DNA of 17,929 nucleotides from Lamprobacter sp964516305 (GTDB lineage: Bacteria; Pseudomonadota; Gammaproteobacteria; Chromatiales; Chromatiaceae): the NCBI GenBank assembly GCA_964516305.1, contig CAZEZH010000062.1, positions 1 to 17,929 of the forward strand. Reading direction: 5' to 3'. Shown here one piece after another: positions 1 to 8,500 of the stretch. Position numbers and translations under genes: made by a program. The notes below the pieces were generated by a model. The model worked only from the letters and a program-made list of their open reading frames with translations. It had not been told where the DNA came from and did no database searches. How positions within the stretch are numbered: position 1 is the first letter of the stretch; each line of letters opens with the position of its first letter.

Positions 1-147
1 CCCGCCTTCGTTGCGCTGCCACTCGCGTTGACGGAGCCCTTCGCGGTCTACGTCCTGGCGACCACCATCTCGCTGTCGCCAGGCTCACTGTCGGCAGATC
101 TTAGTACCGATCGGCGAGCGCAGCCGCGCCGCTGCTGCATCAACTGA
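1..147 (+). pseudogene. 3' remnant of MrpE/MnhE-like Na+/H+ antiporter subunit E (partial, runs off left edge)
   Basis: Frame 1 is open from the first base to a TGA at 145-147. Its 48 residues include ISLSPGSLSADLSTDRR, which matches the conserved stretch near the C-terminus of MrpE/MnhE subunits (consensus roughly ISLTPGTLSVDLSxDRR). These are small inner-membrane subunits of multisubunit cation/proton antiporters. In the family, DRR is followed by a segment like LLVHALD and roughly 30 more residues. Here the frame instead runs into AQPRRCCIN and stops, and a PLLHQLI-like stretch appears in another frame just after. This suggests a frameshift or decay. The upstream part lies outside the window, so an intact gene with a divergent tail cannot be excluded. 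No other mrp genes follow. Confidence 0.6.
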
Positions 148-409
148 TCAGTCTGAGCTGCCTGACCACGTTGAAGGTCCTGCCCTAGCACCCGCAGAAA
201 CTGGGCCAACTCGAAAAAACCCGGGGCTGAGCGCCTGCTGGACGCAGTCGCCTGGCAAAGTGCTCGAGGCGCCGTCGGCTGAATTGGGCCATAGCCCCCA
301 GGGGCGCGTCATTTGAACCGCGCTGTCCAGCGCCTCGACTCGGCGGCGGCTCGATCGATGTTCCAAGCGGCCAGCGAGATTGCCACGCGACAGATATTCA
401 ATGCACTAA
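148..409. other. Stretch without a supported gene
   Basis: Neither strand carries an ORF with a recognisable product, a plausible ribosome binding site and a natural protein composition. A minus-strand stretch around 150-240 reads somewhat protein-like (FLRVLGQDLQRGQ) but has no start context and is not recognised. It may be decayed coding sequence next to the antiporter remnant. Confidence 0.4.
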
Positions 410-429
410 GTTCGCTAGCGTACAGTCAG
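410..429 (+). promoter_or_regulatory. Dyad element, copy A (GTTCGCTAGCGTACAGTCAG)
   Basis: This is one of four copies in the window of a 14-base dyad, GTnCGyTAnCGwAC, followed by wG. This copy ends 58 bases before the proposed start at 488. An AGGAGG ribosome binding site lies between them at 477-482. Orientation and spacing match the copies ahead of desA, the Thivi_2564-family gene and the second Crp/Fnr gene. It could be a promoter core or the operator of a dimeric regulator. Confidence 0.55.
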
Positions 430-487
430 GGATGAGCCGATTGGCGTAGATTAGTCAGTACCAGGCGCATGTCATCAGGAGGCAAGA

Positions 488-736
488 ACGGACAAGGATG
501 TCCAGACCGGCGGCGATGCCATTAGCGATGCTGCGCAAGACGTCAAAAAGGACATGCAACAACAGGAGCATGGCGATGGCTCGATTAGGCAAGACCCCAA
601 TCCAGCAGAGACGACAACGGCCGCTCAATCGCCCGGGCGCGGAATCGCTCGAACTCGAGCACCGTATCTCACCGATCAAGGATTTGATTCGCAAACGCCG
701 CAGATTCGCCTTGGCATACCGGCGCAGTCAGAGTGA
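488..736 (+). pseudogene. Possible small hydrophilic ORF with an ACG start or a lost ATG
   Basis: A strong AGGAGG at 477-482 sits five bases before an ACG codon at 488 and has no normal start codon at the right distance. Reading from that ACG gives TDKDVQTGGDAISDAAQDVK, a natural-looking acidic, Ala-rich sequence. It recalls the mature part of entericidin-like or other small stress proteins. The later part (after about residue 35) is less protein-like and overlaps the better-supported frame that starts at 576. The element at 410-429 supplies a plausible promoter. Either ACG is used, or a T-to-C change destroyed an ATG, or this is the tail of a decayed lipoprotein: a PGAC stretch precedes it at 461-472, after a stop. 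No product can be named. Confidence 0.3.
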
Positions 737-836
737 CATCGGCCGCCGCCGTCTGGCAGAGATCGATCACGAACTCGCCAGCTACAACATCGATATTCCC
801 GCCGTCCTGCAACGCGTCGCACAACGGAAGGCCTGA
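576..836 (+). CDS. Hypothetical small basic protein, 86 residues
   Basis: The start was chosen because AGGAG at 564-568 lies seven bases before ATG 576. The same frame is open from an ATG at 498, but that stretch is Met/Arg-rich and unnatural, and the AGGAGG there is too far away. From about residue 25 onward codon use is typical of the window, with GC-rich third positions. The C-terminal half is basic and probably helical (DLIRKRRRFALAYRRSQSDI), followed by an acidic/hydrophobic tail (EIDHELASYNIDIPAVLQRV). It has no signal peptide, no membrane segment and no cysteine. I do not recognise the family. A faint resemblance to DUF1127-type small proteins is not strong enough to use. It is probably the second gene of a short unit with the ORF at 488. 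Confidence 0.5.
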   Translation: MARLGKTPIQQRRQRPLNRPGAESLELEHRISPIKDLIRKRRRFALAYRRSQSDIGRRRLAEIDHELASYNIDIPAVLQRVAQRKA

Positions 837-938
837 AACCGCGGTCCCAGTCGCCAACCTGGATGCGGATGCGGCGGCGATTGGTTAGAAGGCCAACATC
901 GATCCTTCAGCAACTCCACATTGCCCGGAACTCATTTC

Positions 939-1076
939 ATGACCAAAGAACGACAAAGCAACAAAGAAGCAAAGAAGAAACCCAGCCTGACGCTGAAAGA
1001 GAAGCGGAGCGCGAAGAAGACCAAGCAAGAGCCCAAGGGCTTGATGGACAACGTCAAAGGGGGTTCGTCCAGCTAG
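939..1076 (+). CDS. Small lysine-rich cytoplasmic protein, 45 residues
   Basis: The ORF begins MTKERQSNKEAKKKPSLTLK and ends KGLMDNVKGGSSS. About 13 of 45 residues are lysine. It has no hydrophobic segment, so it should be cytoplasmic and largely disordered or nucleic-acid associated. The composition is coherent along the whole length and the stop is clean (TAG 1074-1076). The ribosome binding site is weak (CGGAA ending nine bases before the ATG). Very short Lys-rich proteins starting MTKERQxNKEAKK occur in other gammaproteobacteria to my recollection, without a known function. The overlapping frames on both strands are longer but look unnatural. It lies convergent to desA and 102 bases after the 576-836 gene. 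Confidence 0.7.
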   Translation: MTKERQSNKEAKKKPSLTLKEKRSAKKTKQEPKGLMDNVKGGSSS

Positions 1077-1133
1077 CCCGTCTCCTGACGCAGCGTTTTC
1101 CGGCAAAGCTGACCGCCCATTCCGACGATCATG

Positions 1134-1157
1134 GCCGCCTTGGAAATCCTCGGCGGC
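1134..1157. terminator. Possible GC hairpin between convergent genes
   Basis: GCCGCC (1134-1139) can pair with GGCGGC (1152-1157), with a further GGA/TCC pairing inside. It lies between the stops of the 45-residue gene and desA. There is no T-run on either side, so it is only a weak candidate for a bidirectional terminator. Confidence 0.2.
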
Positions 1158-1198
1158 GCGGGCGGGCGGCGCGGGCGCACGCCCTGGTTGTTGGGGGC

Positions 1199-2377
1199 TC
1201 AACCGTACCCATAGAGTCTCTTGGAGAACTGCTGCAGCGCAGTGATACCGCTCGTCTCGGCTTGCTGAAGCCAAGTTTCCAGTTGCTTGACGAGCTGCTC
1301 GCGTGGGGCGCTGGAACGGCCCCATAAGGCAACCAGCTCCTGGCGCATCGAGTAGAAAGCGCGCAACAACGGGCTGACCGCGAGCGCCCGCTCCAAGACG
1401 ATGCGCTCCGACTCGGGCAGACTCTCCGCACCCCGCTCCAGCCCATTCTCGATCGCGCGCAGCGTCCTCTTATCGCCGAGCCCAAGGGCCGCACCAAGCT
1501 GCTTTTGGCGCACCTCTTGCCTGACCGTCGGCTTCAGGTTGCCGGCAAACCTGGCCAGTACCGCATATCGATGGGTGACGATAGCCTGCAGGGTGCCGGC
1601 ATCGCAGTGACGCTTGGCCGGGTCAACGCGTAGCTTGGGTGCCACACGTCGGACCTTGGCGAGCCCCAATGCCTCCAGCATGCGGATATACAGCCAGCCA
1701 ACGTCGATCTCCCACCACTGAGTGGAGAGCTTGGCCGAGGTGGCGTAGGCATGGTGGTTGTTGTGCAGCTCCTCGCCACCGATCAGGATACCCCAGGGCA
1801 GGATATTCCTGGACGCATCATTGGGGGCAAAGCGGCGGTAGCCCCAGTAATGGCCAACACCGTTGATGACGCCGGCGGCGAAGAACGGAATCCACAACAT
1901 CTGCACTGCCCAGACGGTGAGCCCAATCGGACCGAACAGGATCAGATCGATCACCAGCATGAGCCCGATGCCAAGTTGGCGGTGCCGTGCGTAGAGGTGT
2001 CGCTCAAGTATGTCGTTGGGCGTGCCCTGCCCGTAGCGCTCCACCGTCTCTGCCACCGCGGTTTCGCGGCTGTAGAGATCCACGCCATCGAATAGGACCT
2101 TGTTGAGCCCGTAGACCTGGGGGCTATGCGGATCATCCGGGGTCTCGCACTTGGCATGATGCTTACGATGGACGGCAACCCAGTTCCGCGTGACGATTCC
2201 GGTGGTTAGCCACAGCCAGGCGCGGAAGCAATGGCTGGCGATCGGGTGAAGCTCCAGGGCGTGGTGCGCCTGATGCCGGTGCAGGAAGATGGTGACCGAG
2301 GCAATGGTGACGTGGGTCAAGCCTAGGATGATCAGCACATACCCCCACCAAGGAAGTTCGATGAGACCAATATGCAT
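1199..2377 (-). CDS. desA: DesA-like acyl-lipid (phospholipid) delta-9 desaturase
   Basis: This 392-residue membrane di-iron desaturase should introduce a double bond into fatty acyl chains of membrane lipids using O2 and an electron donor. The three histidine boxes are present: HRHQAHH at 33-39, HRKHH at 70-74 and HNNHH at 205-209. Hydrophobic segments lie at about 8-30, 50-62, 137-155 and 157-175. The sequence closely follows my recollection of Pseudomonas aeruginosa DesA (PA0286), including LTTGxVTxxWxAxHRKHHAKCET and WGIxIGGEELHNNHH. That protein has a similar length and a helical C-terminal tail like residues 250-392 here. The frame is open further upstream, but ATG 2377 matches the family start (MHIGLIELPWWGY) and has GGAG nine bases before it. 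The dyad element C lies 61 bases upstream. The gene follows ndvB on the same strand, separated by 216 bases. Confidence 0.93.
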   Translation of the reverse strand: MHIGLIELPWWGYVLIILGLTHVTIASVTIFLHRHQAHHALELHPIASHCFRAWLWLTTGIVTRNWVAVHRKHHAKCETPDDPHSPQVYGLNKVLFDGVDLYSRETAVAETVERYGQGTPNDILERHLYARHRQLGIGLMLVIDLILFGPIGLTVWAVQMLWIPFFAAGVINGVGHYWGYRRFAPNDASRNILPWGILIGGEELHNNHHAYATSAKLSTQWWEIDVGWLYIRMLEALGLAKVRRVAPKLRVDPAKRHCDAGTLQAIVTHRYAVLARFAGNLKPTVRQEVRQKQLGAALGLGDKRTLRAIENGLERGAESLPESERIVLERALAVSPLLRAFYSMRQELVALWGRSSAPREQLVKQLETWLQQAETSGITALQQFSKRLYGYG

Positions 2378-2438
2378 GGGAACAGACTCCAAATCGTAAT
2401 CGCTCTTGAGAGAGACAGTTTGGCCACCAGGCCGGCCA

Positions 2439-2458
2439 GCGTCTGTACGGTAACGTAC
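2439..2458 (-). promoter_or_regulatory. Dyad element, copy C, upstream of desA
   Basis: On the minus strand this reads GTACGTTACCGTACAGACGC, 16 of 20 bases identical to copy B. It ends 61 bases before the desA ATG. It overlaps a perfect 14-base palindrome (GTAACGTACGTTAC at 2450-2463), which extends to 20 bases (2447-2466) with one mismatched pair. The region therefore offers two overlapping dyads, and could bind the regulator of the other copies or a separate TetR-like repressor. Confidence 0.6.
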
Positions 2459-2463
2459 GTTAC
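2450..2463. repeat. Perfect palindrome GTAACGTACGTTAC
   Basis: A 14-base perfect dyad lies 73-86 bases upstream of the desA start. Extended to 2447-2466 it keeps symmetry except for one G/G pair. It overlaps the desA copy of the four-member element but is centred a few bases away. It is typical in size for an operator bound by a dimeric repressor. The regulator cannot be named from sequence. Confidence 0.5.
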
Positions 2464-2529
2464 GGTCGGTTATCTGTGCCTCCAGGCCCTGTCGATCGAG
2501 CACGCGGCTCCGGGCCCGGCTGTCGTCGA

Positions 2530-2598
2530 TCAATCCGCCTTAAGCAATTGTCGGGCCACCTCGATCACGCCTTCGCGGCGCACACCCAGCACCTCACC
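2530..2598 (-). pseudogene. Fragment of a Crp/Fnr-type helix-turn-helix
   Basis: In a frame different from ndvB, the bases just after the ndvB stop encode VLGVRREGVIEVARQLLKAD and then TGA. Twelve of these 20 residues are identical to positions 188-207 of the Crp/Fnr protein encoded at 13009-13758, including an eight-residue run LGVRREGV in the turn and recognition helix. The DNA is also visibly similar. There is no start codon, no effector domain and none of the roughly 40 residues that normally follow. This looks like the scar of a lost regulator gene, left when ndvB or desA became adjacent. Chance similarity is unlikely but possible for so short a piece. Confidence 0.5.
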
Positions 2599-5500
2599 TC
2601 ACCCTGATCTCGACAAGGTGCTCGCGACGGTCATCGACCAGTGGGATCGTTGATCCCTCCAGCTCAACGCCATCCGCCATCACCTGTGTCGTTTCACCCT
2701 CGCGATTCTCGAGCCTACCGATTGGCCTGACCGAGATGTGGTAAGGCGTTTCCCGATAGCGATAGTGAATCGTGAAACCGTCCCACGCCGGCGGCAGGCA
2801 GGGCTCGATGCGCAGGGTCTCCCCTTCCAAGCGCAGGCCGAGCAGGGAGTCGAGGATCAGCCGATACATCCAGCCCGCCGAGCCGGTGTACCAGGTCCAG
2901 CCACCGCGCCCCACATGGGGCTCAACGCCATAGACATCGGCCGCGATCACGTATGGCTCAACCTTGTAGGTGGCAATCTCCTCGGCCGAGCAGCCATGGT
3001 TGATCGGGTTGATCATGCCGAACAGTTCCCAGGCGCGCGCCTGGTCGCCCCGTTGGGCGAAGGCCATGGTCGCCCAGATCGCGGCATGGGTGTATTGCCC
3101 GCCATTCTCGCGCACACCGGGGACATAGCCCTTGATGTAGCCGGGCTCGAGCGATGAGGTATCGAAGGGCGGGTCCAGGAGCTGGATCAGCCCGGCATCG
3201 CGGCGCACGAGATGCGTATTGAGCGCCTCCATGGCCTGACGCGCGCGCTCGGGAGCGGCGACCCCGGACAGCACCGACCAGCTCTGGGCGATGGAGTCGA
3301 TGCGGCATTCCGGACTGGTCGCGGACCCCAGCGGCGTCCCATCGTCGAAGTAGGCGCGTCGATACCAGGTCCCATACGGGCTCTCATCCCGGCTCTCGTC
3401 CGGCCCCTCATCCAGACTCCCGCCTAGGCGCTCGCCCCGTCCACCGTCCCAGCCATACTGCTCCAGGTTCTGGCGCAGACGCTCCGCCTCTTCCTGGCAG
3501 CGCTCGATCAAGGGCGCATCGCCGCGCGAGCGCGCCAGCTCGGCGAACTGCGTCAGCACCTCATGCAGGAAGAATCCGAGCCAGACACTCTCGCCCCGGC
3601 CCTTGATGCCGACCAGGTTCATGCCGTCGTTCCAGTCGCCCGAGCCAATCAGCGGCAGCCCATGCTCGCCCATCCGGAGGCCGTGAAGGATGGCGCGCAC
3701 GCAATGGTCGTAGAGGCTCGCCGACTCCTCGCACTGACCAGGTAGGTCGTAGTAACCATCGTCCTCGCCGCTGACCAGACGACCATCTAGGAACGGAGCC
3801 ATCTCGTCGAGCACCCCGGTGTCGCCAGTGACCAGGACATAGCGGCAGGTTGCCAGCGGTAGCCACAGATAGTCGTCCGAGCAGCGCGTGCGCACCCCCC
3901 GACCAGTGGGTGGATGCCACCAGTGCTGCACATCGCCTTCGCGGAACTGACGACCGGCACAACGCAGAAGGTGCGCCCTCACCTCGCCTGGCTCGGCATG
4001 GACCAGCGCCATGCTGTCCTGCAATTGATCGCGGAAGCCAAAGGCGCCGCCGGACTGGTAATCCCCACTGCGCGCCCAGAAGCGGCAGGCGAGGGTCTGG
4101 TAGAGCAGCCAACCGTTGGCGAGCAGGTCGAGCGACGGGTCAGGGGTCTCTACCTGCACCGCGCCCAGCGTCCGTGTCCAGTAGTCTTGCACTGCATCCA
4201 GCACTGCCCGTGCGGCGACCGCACCCCGGTGAGGTTGCGCTAGTAGGCCGGCATCCTCGGCGCCACGCCGGCCGACCACGCCGAGCCGGAAGACGATCTC
4301 GTGGCTTTGCCCGGCGGCAAGGTCAAAGTGGGTCTGGAGCGCGCCACAGGCATCCAGCGCCGGGCCGACCCGGCCAGAAAGCCGAGTACGCACCAGCGCG
4401 GCGGGATGGCTGAGGGTTCCGTTGCGCCCGAGGAACTCGGTCCGATCACCACAGAGTGTGCGTGCTGGATCGTCGACATCGAAGAAGGCCAGCCGATCAG
4501 CAAACTCGCTGTTGTAGGGATTGCGAGCGAAGAGCGCGCCGCTGGTCGGGTCGATCTCGGTGACGACATGCAGCGCCGACTTCGGCCGCAGATCCCCGAG
4601 CACCCACTCGACATAACCGGTTGCGGACAGCCTGCGTGCCCGCCCGGAATCATTGTGCAGCTTCAGCACCATGTATTTGACCGGCGCGTCCAGGCCAACA
4701 TAGACCCATAGCTCAGAGTCGATGCCGGCCTCGCGATGCTCGAAGACACTGTAGCCGAAGCCGTGCCGGCAGACATAAGGCGTCGCGCCCCCGGCGGGCA
4801 GCGGTGTCGGCGACCAGACCTGGCCGCTTATCTCGTCGCGCAGATAGAAGGCCTCGCCGTGGACATCGCTAACGGGATCGTTGTGCCAAGGCGTGAGACG
4901 AAACTCATGGGCGTTCTCGCTCCAGGTGTAGGCGCCGCCACTGGCGGAGACCACCGTACCGAAATGCGCGTTCGCGAGCACATTCACCCAGGGCGCGGGC
5001 GTGGTCTGGCCGGGCTTGGTGGTGATGACGTATTCGCGCCCATCGGCGGAGAAACCGCCGAGGCCGTTGTCGAAGCGCAGCGCCGGCGGCGTCCGGCCCA
5101 CCCGCTGTCGTTCGCCCGCCCGGCTGCCGCTGCTGGCCTTTAACAACGGCATCGGCTTCGGCAGCGGAGCACGCCGGGTGATCTGCTCCGCCAGCGTCCC
5201 GCGGCTGTCGCTGAGGATGGCACGCGCGACGGTCTGGAATAGCACGCGGTCCTCGTCCGAGATCTGATCGGCCGGACGGATGAAGATGCCGCCGGGACGG
5301 TCTACTACATGCGCCTCGACGCCCGCGGCGATCAGGCCCAGGATCTGCTCCTGGAGCAGTTGGCGGTAGCCGGCGCGATCCTCGTTCCAGATCACCAGGT
5401 CCACGGTAAGCCCCTTCAGACGCCAATAGGCATGCGCCTGCACAAGCTGATGCACCAGGGCGATGTTGGCGCGATCGGCGATCTGACAGAGCACGATGGG

Positions 5501-8500
5501 CACATCGCCTGAGACCGCATGACTCCAGAGGCCAGACTGTCCGCGGCGGTTCTGCGCGAGCACACCGGGCTCGGCGCGCAGCGAGGCATTCGTATAGAGG
5601 ATCGAGCTGGCCAGACTGCCATAGAGCTGGGCATCGGCCGGGGTCGCGTTGAGCTGGCGCAGCACCACCTGGCTGTGGGTCCAGGCGAGGTCGAAGATGC
5701 GATTGGCGAGGGAGGTATCACGGTACTTCTCGACCAGGCCCACAGCCTGCTCGCGGGTCTCGCCGATGCCCTGGATCAGGTCGATGGTGGTGGTTTGATC
5801 GGCCTCTAGAACGATGCGCTGGCGGATCGCGACCATCGGGTCCAGCACCGAGCCGGCGCTGCCCGAGAGGGCTCCGGACTTATCCATCGCCAGCGGGGCT
5901 ACCAGGGTCCGATCGCGTCCGATGAACCGCATCCGATCCGTCTCATAGGAGGGGTCGCGCGCAGAGAAATCGATCGAGTCCGGCGCCGAGGTCTCGCGGC
6001 TATTCTGATCGCCAACCGGGGCGCTATCCTGAGCGCCACTCTGGGCAGACGCCGAGCCCCGCCGCACCACCAACGCATGGAACATCCAGGGCGAGGATTC
6101 GTCTTGCGAGCGTGGCCGGCGGTGGCAGAGGATCGCGGACCCGGAATGGAGGATCTCGGTCTGTATGAAGAGGTTACTGAAGGCTGGATGCAGGACGTCT
6201 GCAGCTGCCGGAGCGAGCACGACCTCGCTGTAGCTGGTGACCTCGATCACCCGACGGGTGCGGGACCGGTTGGTCAGGCGCAGCCGGCGTAGCTCAAGAT
6301 CATCCTCCGGCGAGACGACGATCTCGGTGTAGGCCTCAATCTCCTGATCGCGGCGGCGGAACTCGGCCCGGCCCTCGGAGAAGATCGCCTCGAAGCGATC
6401 CGGCGTCGTCAACGTCGGCTGGTAGGCGCTCGACCAGACGGCGCCGCTCTCCAGATCGTGCAGATAGCAGAAGCTGCCCCAGGGATCGCAGGTGCTGTCC
6501 TCGCGCCAGCGGGTGACGGCAAGCTCATTCCAGCGGCTGTAGCCGCCGCCAGCGTTGGTCACCATCACATGGTAGCGGCCGTTCGAGAGCAACTGCACCT
6601 CGGGATGCGGGGTATCTGGGCTGTCGAGGACGCGGATCGGGGCCTCGAGACTGCTATCGCTCGCACGCTCACCGGTGATCTCGCCGTGGGTGTCGGCGAA
6701 GAAGACCGTGGTCTTGGGGATGCGCTCTTGCAGCAGCAGCGCGGTAGCCTGGAAGGCCGGCACGGCGGCGAAGCGCCGCTGCATCGGGCGCTCGAGCAGT
6801 AGCGCGGCCAGCGACAGCAAGGTCATGCCTTGGTGATGGGCCATGAAGGAGCGGACCACAGCGCTCGCCTGCCCGCGCGGCAGGCGCGATGCGGTGTAGT
6901 CGATCGCCTCGTAGAAGCCGAAAGGCCCCGCCAGCCCGCTGGCGGCGAGCCGCTGCAGATTCTGGCAGGCGGCCTCGGGCGCTACCAGCAACGCCAGTGC
7001 CGAGGCATAGGGGGCAATGACCAGATCCTCGGCCAGCCAGCGCTTGAGCCCCAGCCCGGGGACGCCGAAGGCGCGGTACTGATAGTTGAGCTGGGCATCG
7101 ACGCCGTTGTAGCCGGATTCCGAGACGCCCCAGGGCACGCCGCGCTCCTTGCCATAGGCGATCTGCCGGGCCACTGCGGTGCGATAGGTCTGCTCGAGCA
7201 GGGTGTTGTCGTAGCTCGGCATCACCAGCAGCGGCATCAGGTACTCGAACATCGAGCCGCTCCAGGACAAAAGCGTCGCATTGCCAGCGGCGCGGGTCAG
7301 CAGGCGGCCGAGGGCGAACCAGCTCTCCTGCGGCAGTTGGCTCTGGGCGATAGCGACGAAACAGCCCAGACGCGCCTCGGAGGCCAGCAGGTCGTAGTAA
7401 CTGGTATCGCACCGGCGCTCGTCGACGTTGTACCCGATGGCCAGCAGCATCTGTGCCTCGTCGAACAGGAACCCGTAATCCAGGCGGGCCAGATCGCCGA
7501 CGGTGAGCGCCAGTTGCTGGATCTCGCGGATGCGCTCGCGGGCGGGCTGGGCTGCGCGGTCTGGGCGCGGGGTTCTGTGATCAGCATGATCAGCGTGGTC
7601 GGGTTGGCCGGAGTGCGCGGACTCATCGCCCGCGTTTAGCTCAAGCTCGGCCAGTTGGCGGAGCGTCAATGACAATGGGGGTTGCGAGTGCGTATCAGAC
7701 TGGGAGGGCGCGTCCTGCCCTGCGCTCGAGCCCGCAGCCGCGAGCCAGGGCGCGAGGAACAGCAGGTCATCCAGCAAGGCGCGACATTGTCGCGCCAGAC
7801 GGTGCATCCAGACCGTGATGCCATCCTTGGCCCCCGTCCCGGCTCCAGCTCCAGCTTCGGCTTCGGCTTCGGCTTCGGTCTGAGTATCGAGTTCACGAGT
7901 GGCTTCCTCGGCCTGCGCCGCTAGCGCCTCAAGACAGCCGCGTGCCTCGCTCAGGCTGATCGGTGGCAGCAGACGGGCGGATTCCAGGGTCTGTTGGAAC
8001 TGGCTGAGGGGTTTTGGCAGCGCCAGTCGGCGTCCGGATTCAGGAGCCGCCGCAAGCGCGTCCGTCAGCGTCTTCCAGGTATCGCCGATGCCTTCTAGCC
8101 AGCGCGGGTTGAGAATGGGTGCATCGATCAGTTCGAGTAGGCCCGGTTGCAGGGTCGACAGATGCGCCGCGAGATTTCCGCTGTCCACCGACGAGATATA
8201 GCGAGGCGCGAGCGGCTCCAGCGATTGGGTGTCATACCAATTGAAGAAGTGGCCGCGATAGCGATCAAGTGTGGTCATGGTGCGCAGCGCGTCGCTGGTG
8301 CGAGCGAGCAGTCCGCCGCTAGACAGATAACCGAAGTCATGGGCTGCCAGATTCGCCAGCAGCGCCAGCCCCATGTTGGTCGGCGAGGTTCGGTGCGCCA
8401 CCACGGCCACCGGGTGCTCTTGTAGATTGTCCGGCGGTAGCCAGTGGTCTTCCGCGCCGACGTAGGTCTCGAAGAAGGCCCAGGTCTTGCGCGCGCTGCT

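Noticed and set aside
498..575. Extending the 86-residue gene upstream to ATG 498
   Set aside because: The AGGAGG is 15 bases from that ATG, the added residues are unnatural, and the DNA there reads better in another frame. ATG 576 has a well-spaced AGGAG.
2378..2533. Extending desA upstream to an in-frame ATT at 2533
   Set aside because: The added 52 residues have no family match and run through the dyad element. ATG 2377 fits the family N-terminus and has a ribosome binding site.
6830..7639. 269-codon plus-strand frame opposite ndvB, and similar long opposite-strand frames at 9119-9721, 10039-10983 and 4905-5426
   Set aside because: They lie wholly inside the well-supported glucan synthase. 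Their proteins are low-information (Gly/Ala/Arg-rich) with no domain or ribosome binding site. They are typical antisense frames of GC-rich coding DNA.
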